The notes beneath the pieces were generated by a model. The model saw only the letters and a program-made list of their open reading frames with translations. It did not search any database and was not told the DNA's origin. A stretch of DNA of 16,929 bases, from assembly GCA_964478455.1 (NCBI GenBank), contig CAYZJD010000053.1, positions 1 to 16,929 on the forward strand, given 5' to 3'. This DNA comes from CAYZJD01 sp964478455. GTDB lineage: Bacteria > Acidobacteriota > Terriglobia > Bryobacterales > Bryobacteraceae. Made by a program: the position numbers and the translations under genes. This document shows, in pieces, positions 13,315 through 16,929 of the stretch. Numbering within the stretch: the first letter of the stretch is position 1; each line of letters starts with the position of its first letter.

Positions 13315-14255
13315 CGCCGGCGCTCCCCCGGTGCGCGCATCGCCACCCCGGTGGCCAGAGCGTGTCCCTTGCCGTCCACGCACGCCCGGAAGCGCGCGCC
13401 GCTCGCCGTGTTCTTCACCCAGATCAACTCGCCGCGACGTCCCGCCGACTCGGCCCGCCCGAGGATCTCGATCTTAGCCGCTCCGTACCGTGCCTCGACG
13501 CTCACTGTTTCGCCTGCGGCGACTTCCCGGGGTGCCTCTACATCAGACGTCGAGATCGCCGCCCCCGCCGGGATCGCGTGTCGCGGCACGCAGCCGATGA
13601 CCTGTTCAAGTGTGGTTGCCAGGCTCGGCGACGGGAAAACTTCAGCCGTCTCCAGGCGTAGCTGTTCCGCCGTGATCGTCCTGCCGGCTGCCAGCCGTTC
13701 CACCGCAACCACGCGACGTGAGGTCGCCGCCATCCTGACCTTAGCCCAAATTGGAAACCTGTGGTTCACGTCGTACTTCACGTACCCCCTCCAATGCATT
13801 GGTGCGTCAGGCCTTAGCTCCGCTGATCGCAGGATGCCAGAAAGAGGGAATACCACCTCTCCGGTGGGCGTCGGGTAGCGTGAGAAATCCACGATCTCGA
13901 TGCGCGCCTCGGCCGGGAGCGCCGCCCGCATAGCGCCCAGCAAACGGTCCGCTTCGAGCGGGACTACTGCCCGCTCGAAGCAGACCTCGCCGCCCTCGCC
14001 GGTCAGGCTCCCGTACCGCGCCGCCAAGCGGCGAAGCTCGCCGGCGCGAAAGTACCGGCGGGCTCCCGGTGACGGCGCGTGGGCAATGTCAGCGTCCGCG
14101 CGAAGGGAAGAGAACGAAAGACCGGCGGCAGCAAGGTGCCGCCCGAGAATCCGGCTTCCTTCAACCGGCACGCAGCCCTCCGAAGCGCCACCCGCCGCCA
14201 GAAACAGGAAACAGCCGGCGCAACACAACAGCCACACAAGCCGCGCCGTCCTCAT
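13311..14255 (-). CDS. flgA: P-ring assembly chaperone
   Basis: FlgA is a periplasmic chaperone for P-ring (FlgI) assembly. The protein has 314 residues, longer than the enterobacterial ~220, because of an extended N-terminal part. Residues 1-25 are a signal peptide (VWLLCCAGCFLFLAAGGASE). The C-terminal half contains the SAF-type segment VVAVERLAAGRTITAEQLRLET, a second linker with GCVPRHAIPAGAAISTSDVEAP, and the FlgA end domain GETVSVEARYGAAKIEILGRAE...GELIWVKNTASGARFRACV. It overlaps flgG upstream and flgH downstream by four bases each. Genes for its client FlgI and for FlgH follow directly. Confidence 0.93.
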   Translation of the reverse strand: MRTARLVWLLCCAGCFLFLAAGGASEGCVPVEGSRILGRHLAAAGLSFSSLRADADIAHAPSPGARRYFRAGELRRLAARYGSLTGEGGEVCFERAVVPLEADRLLGAMRAALPAEARIEIVDFSRYPTPTGEVVFPLSGILRSAELRPDAPMHWRGYVKYDVNHRFPIWAKVRMAATSRRVVAVERLAAGRTITAEQLRLETAEVFPSPSLATTLEQVIGCVPRHAIPAGAAISTSDVEAPREVAAGETVSVEARYGAAKIEILGRAESAGRRGELIWVKNTASGARFRACVDGKGHALATGVAMRAPGERRR

Positions 14256-15043
14256 CGCGTCAGGTTGTTGACCTGCTGGGACATGTCGTCGGCCGCCTTC
14301 ACTACCTTGGCGTTGGCCTCATAGGCGCGCTGGCTGACGATGAGGTTGATGAACTCCTCGACCACGCTCACGTTGGATTGCTCCAGGTAGCCCTGGAGGA
14401 GCGTTCCCATCCCTTCCTGGCCGCCGGGCGTTCCCACGGTGGGGTCGCCCGAGGCGTCCGTCGGAAGGTAGAGATTGCGGCCGATGCTGTTCAACCCCGC
14501 CGGGTTCTGGAAATTGGCGATCTGGATCTGGCCGGCCAGTTGCGCCGCCGTCTGCCCCGGCTGCGTGTAACTCACTGTGCCGTCGGCGGCTACCGTGATC
14601 GACTGCGCATCCGGCGGAATCGTGATCTGCGGCTCGATCGGATCGCCGTCGAGTGTCACCAGGTTCCCATCGCGATCCAGGTGAAACGAGCCGGCCCGCG
14701 TGTAGGCGATCTCGCCCGAGGGCTGGCGAACCTGGAAGAACCCGCGGCCCTCAATCACCAGATCGAGCGGGTTCGAGGTGGCGGCGAAGTTGCCTTGCGA
14801 GAACAGCACCTCGTTGGAGGCCGCCCGCGTCCCCAGCCCAAGCTGCAATCCCGTCGGGACGACCGTCTGCTGGCCGGCCGAAGCGCCGGGCGTCACCAGG
14901 TTCTGATAAAGCAAGTCCTGAAACTGCGCCCGGCGCGCCTTGTAGCCCACCGTGTTGGCGTTGGCCAGGTTGTGGGCGATGTTGTCCACATTCAACTGCT
15001 GGGCCACCATCCCGCTGGCAGCGCTGTACAGCGCCCGGATCAT
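14252..15043 (-). CDS. flgG: Flagellar distal rod protein
   Basis: FlgG builds the distal rod. The 263-residue length is standard. It opens with MIRALYSAASGMVAQQLNVD then NIAHNLANANTVGYKARRAQFQDLLYQ, the rod-protein signature. The core has GTRAASNEVLFSQGNFAATSNPLDLVIEGRGFFQV and YTRAGSFHLDRDGNLVTLDG. The C-terminus LLQGYLEQSNVSVVEEFINLIVSQRAYEANAKVVKAADDM is diagnostic of FlgG. It is coupled by ATGA overlaps to the unknown gene upstream and to flgA downstream. Confidence 0.98.
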   Translation of the reverse strand: MIRALYSAASGMVAQQLNVDNIAHNLANANTVGYKARRAQFQDLLYQNLVTPGASAGQQTVVPTGLQLGLGTRAASNEVLFSQGNFAATSNPLDLVIEGRGFFQVRQPSGEIAYTRAGSFHLDRDGNLVTLDGDPIEPQITIPPDAQSITVAADGTVSYTQPGQTAAQLAGQIQIANFQNPAGLNSIGRNLYLPTDASGDPTVGTPGGQEGMGTLLQGYLEQSNVSVVEEFINLIVSQRAYEANAKVVKAADDMSQQVNNLTR

Positions 15044-15627
15044 GACGGTTGCGCCTCCTCGCCGGCACTCGCCTCCGGCGCGCTGTGCCTATCGATAGTG
15101 GCCGCGATCATCCGGTCGGCTACTTCTTTCGGATACTTGCTGTAAAGGTCCGCCACCAGGCCGGCGTTCAGCTTGGCGTCGCCGACGGCAATGAGCCGCT
15201 CCGGCTCGGAACGCGTGAACGGGCCGTCGAGCGTTATCTCGATCACCTCTCCGCTTAGTTGCGCGGCGAAGTGCTCCGCCGTTTCCCGCGTGGCGAAGTG
15301 CTTCGGGTTGTAACCATACACCGATCCGTCGGGCGCCCTCCCTTCGACGCCTTCCACCCACGCCGGGGCAAACGGCGGCGTCTCGACGGTCTGCACCTCC
15401 GCTGACGCCGTTCGCAACGGCCGCGCCATCGGCGCTGCCGGCAGCGCGCCGGCCACAGCGCTTCGCGGCGAGACCGGAGGAACAACCTTGGGAATCGTCT
15501 CGGGCGGCTCCGCCTCCCGGTCCAGGAACTGCTGGAAGCGGGTCAGCCAGCCGGCCCCGCGGCCGTCGCTGTGCTTGAACAGCCCCGGCGGCAACCATGA
15601 CAAATGCCAGCCAATGCCTCGAATCAT
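15040..15627 (-). CDS. Unknown protein between flgF and flgG
   Basis: I do not recognise this 195-residue protein. Residues 1-40 are partly hydrophobic and Trp/Gly-rich without a clear signal peptide. Residues ~40-95 are a Pro/Ala-rich linker. Residues ~96-180 look like a folded domain: PDGSVYGYNPKHFATRETAEHF, then a beta strand GEVIEITLDGPFTRSE, and LNAGLVADLYSKYPKEVADRMI. A purine-rich AAGAAGGAGAAGGAG ribosome region precedes the ATG. The gene starts 19 nt after flgF and overlaps flgG by four bases, so it is co-translated with rod genes. A role in rod or export control is an inference from context only. Confidence 0.7.
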   Translation of the reverse strand: MIRGIGWHLSWLPPGLFKHSDGRGAGWLTRFQQFLDREAEPPETIPKVVPPVSPRSAVAGALPAAPMARPLRTASAEVQTVETPPFAPAWVEGVEGRAPDGSVYGYNPKHFATRETAEHFAAQLSGEVIEITLDGPFTRSEPERLIAVGDAKLNAGLVADLYSKYPKEVADRMIAATIDRHSAPEASAGEEAQPS

Positions 15628-15646
15628 GCGCTCCTTCTCCTTCTTC

Positions 15647-16399
15647 TTACGAGCCCGCGCGGGCCACTTCCTCGACCGACTTGCGATTCATCTCCGCGCC
15701 AACCGCAATCGCCCGCTGGAGCATCTCGAACTGGCGCAGGATGCCGATCAGCCGGACTGCTCCTTCGGCAGCCGACGCGTTCGAGCCTTCGAGACTTCCT
15801 TGGCGGATCTCGAAGCCCGCCGCCGAAAACGGCCCAGCCTGCGGATCGCCTGCGCGGTAATAGTTGTTGCCTTGCTTCTCGAGCAGCGCCGGCTCGCGGA
15901 AGTCCACGATCGCGATCTGTCCCAGCACCTGGTTCGCTTGCCTGAGGGTGCCATCGGGAGCCACCTCGATGGGGGCGGAAGATACAGCGCGCAGCTCTCC
16001 GCCACCAGCCGCGCTGACCGGGTATCCTTCCGCCGTTGTGAGCACGCCCGACGGAGCCAGCCGGAAACCCCCGTTGCGTGTATACAGTTTTCCCGCCGGC
16101 CCCTCGACCACAAAGAAGCCGCGTCCGCTGATGGCCAGGTCCAGCGGATTGCCGGTCGCATAGAGGATGCCCTGAGAAAAATCGGTCCACTGCCGCTCGA
16201 TCACCGGCAACGTGGCCGGCTCGGGCGCCAAACCGTCGGCTGCCGCCTGCGCCGCCTCGGCGGACAAATAGAGACTGTAAGACTCGCGATCCACCTTGTA
16301 GCCGCTGGTGGCGGCATTGGCCAGGTTGTTGGCCAGCATTTCGAGCGATTCCATCCGCGCCCGGAGCCCGCTGGCCGCCGAAATGGTCAGTCGATCCAT
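15647..16399 (-). CDS. flgF: Flagellar proximal/distal rod protein FlgF
   Basis: FlgF is a rod subunit related to FlgG. From the ATG at 16399 it has 250 residues and opens MDRLTISAASGLRARMESLE then MLANNLANAATSGYKVDRESY, the usual FlgF/FlgG signature. The core includes DFSQGILYATGNPLDLAISGRGFFVVEGPAGKLYTRNGGFRLAPSGVL. The C-terminus RLIGILRQFEMLQRAIAVGAEMNRKSVEEVARAGS is of the FlgF type. An upstream ATG at 16426 would add nine residues. I prefer 16399 because family members begin MDRL-like. It is the first gene of the flgF-flgJ operon. Confidence 0.92.
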   Translation of the reverse strand: MDRLTISAASGLRARMESLEMLANNLANAATSGYKVDRESYSLYLSAEAAQAAADGLAPEPATLPVIERQWTDFSQGILYATGNPLDLAISGRGFFVVEGPAGKLYTRNGGFRLAPSGVLTTAEGYPVSAAGGGELRAVSSAPIEVAPDGTLRQANQVLGQIAIVDFREPALLEKQGNNYYRAGDPQAGPFSAAGFEIRQGSLEGSNASAAEGAVRLIGILRQFEMLQRAIAVGAEMNRKSVEEVARAGS

Positions 16400-16418
16400 G
16401 CCGCCGCTCAGAGCCCAA

Positions 16419-16433
16419 GCAAGCATGGGACCG
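16419..16433 (-). promoter_or_regulatory. Weak sigma-54-like element before flgF
   Basis: On the - strand, CGG (16433-16431), 8 nt, and TTGC (16422-16419) keep the GG-N10-GC spacing of -24/-12 promoters, but the first T of TGG is missing and the -24 side is otherwise unlike the consensus. A transcript would start near 16407, eight bases before the preferred flgF ATG. It overlaps the alternative flgF start at 16426. It is included mainly because the flgB site has the same layout. Confidence 0.25.
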
Positions 16434-16459
16434 AAGCCGCAAGAGGCGGTGCAAACACC

Positions 16460-16486
16460 TCAAATGTCATCAGTACGCGCCGATGA
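16460..16486 (+). promoter_or_regulatory. Candidate sigma-28 promoter of the right-end gene
   Basis: TCAAATGT at 16460-16467, an 11-nt spacer and GCCGATGA at 16479-16486 form the third copy of the TCAAA-N14-GCCGATRA pattern. It lies in the divergent region right of flgF and points toward the unknown + strand gene. The start would be near 16493, leaving a leader of ~135 nt that contains a hairpin and the possible IS end. Confidence 0.65.
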
Positions 16487-16512
16487 GCAAGTGCGAGGAC
16501 GAGCCGCCGCGG

Positions 16513-16570
16513 TGTGTCAGCTTTTCGTCCGTCCGGCGGGAATGTCACTTTTCCGTCGCCTGAGCGGCGG
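16513..16570. mobile_element. Possible solo end of an IS21-family element
   Basis: Two near-direct repeats, TGTCAGCTTTTCGTC (16515-16529) and TGTCACTTTTCCGTC (16543-16557), are offset by 28 bp, preceded by TGTG and followed by a short hairpin. IS21-family ends begin TG and carry several such internal repeats, often TGTCA...TTTTC-like. No istA or istB gene is present on either side, so this would be a relic or a recombined end. The resemblance is from memory, not from a search. Confidence 0.3.
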
Positions 16571-16628
16571 CTAAGCCTTTGTTTTTCAGACCCCCAACTC
16601 TGGTTCTCGTTCTGCAAGTCACTCCGGC

Positions 16629-16929
16629 GTGACCGGCCTTGCGCCTACCACGGTTCTGCTGGCGGCGGCCGGCTCCGCCCCGCTCGACGGACTGATTTCC
16701 GGCACGCTCGCTTCGCTCGTGTCCTCGCTCGCAGAGGCGGTCACGGGCACGACAGCGCCGGCATCTACTTCGGAGTTCGACCGGCTGTTCGAAGAGAAGC
16801 GACTCGAAACCGAATCCGCCTGGGCGCCGGTGGCAAGCCCGTCGCCGGAAGTGGTGATCAGGCAACTTCAGAATGTAGCGGCGCGGACGAGCATGTTCAG
16901 CGAAGCTGAGGGATCGCCCCTTGCGGAGG
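16629..16929 (+). CDS. Unrecognised protein, N-terminal part (runs off the window)
   Basis: From the GTG at 16629 the frame is open to the window end, 100 residues so far; the closest upstream in-frame stop is TAA at 16572-16574. The protein starts VTGLAPTTVLLAAAGSAPLD, with an Ala/Leu-rich helix-prone segment (GTLASLVSSLAEAV), an Ala/Thr/Pro-Ser linker, then EFDRLFEEKRLETESAW and EVVIRQLQNVAARTSMFSE. No signal peptide is obvious and no family is recognised. A sigma-28-type promoter lies ~140 nt upstream, so a late flagellar gene is plausible. No Shine-Dalgarno is visible before the GTG, which weakens the start choice. Confidence 0.5.
   Translation, partial: MTGLAPTTVLLAAAGSAPLDGLISGTLASLVSSLAEAVTGTTAPASTSEFDRLFEEKRLETESAWAPVASPSPEVVIRQLQNVAARTSMFSEAEGSPLAE

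Noticed and set aside
16441..16500. GCAAACACC and neighbouring GC-rich pairs considered as a cyclic di-GMP riboswitch
   Set aside because: The conserved core and receptor elements of that riboswitch class are not present in order.
16408..16617. A 69-codon - strand frame upstream of flgF, considered as a small regulator such as csrA
   Set aside because: No CsrA-like or other regulator motif is seen, and the frame covers the promoter and repeat region.
1..16929. Search for CRISPR arrays, tRNA and rRNA genes
   Set aside because: No regularly spaced repeats and no tRNA- or rRNA-like sequence were seen by eye on either strand.

Overview
The window is a high-GC flagellar gene cluster, nearly complete for basal body, export and filament-cap functions. 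It comes from an environmental or draft assembly of a flagellated bacterium with an outer membrane, because P-ring (flgI), L-ring (flgH) and flgA genes are present. The gene order, the intergenic palindromes and the style of the lytic transglycosylase suggest Acidobacteriota, perhaps a Solibacter/Bryobacter-like lineage. That placement is an impression, not a proof. Two assembly features affect interpretation. The first ~50 bases are an Illumina P7/Nextera library adapter fused to the genome, and a 10-N scaffold gap lies at 10078-10087 between two copies of the same 11 bp.

Layout: 53-610 is the 3' part of a flagellin gene, followed by a strong hairpin terminator. Next come fliD and a small helical gene in the fliT position. 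From 2478 to 9019 a forward operon runs flgB-flgC-fliE-fliF-fliG-fliH-fliI-fliJ. Most junctions are ATGA overlaps or short gaps, broken by a palindrome-rich spacer between fliF and fliG and a smaller one between fliI and fliJ. An unknown gene (9100-9486) follows on the + strand. A flagellum-associated lytic transglycosylase gene runs on the - strand, and its apparent signal peptide is cut by an in-frame amber codon. flaG and fliS are on the + strand. Converging on them from the right is the - strand operon flgF - unknown gene - flgG - flgA - flgH - flgI - flgJ (16399 down to 11107). The right end holds a divergent intergenic region and the start of an unrecognised + strand gene. No gene-free stretch exceeds 300 bases; the longest are 5265-5510 (palindromes) and 16400-16628 (promoters and a possible IS end).

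The genes fit one system. FliF/FliG/FliE form the MS ring, rotor and MS-ring/rod junction. FliH/I/J form the export ATPase complex. FlgB/C/F/G form the rod, FlgA/I/H the P and L rings, and FlgJ plus the lytic transglycosylase handle rod passage through peptidoglycan. FliC/FliD/FliS/FlaG and the fliT-position protein form the filament, its cap and its chaperones.

The most useful regulatory signal is a set of three identically spaced sigma-28-type promoters (TCAAA-N14-GCCGATRA) on the + strand. They precede the unknown gene at 9100, flaG-fliS and the right-end gene. A sigma-54-type -24/-12 element lies just before flgB, and a weaker one before flgF. This suggests a sigma-54 then sigma-28 flagellar hierarchy, and it marks the unknown genes as candidate late flagellar genes.
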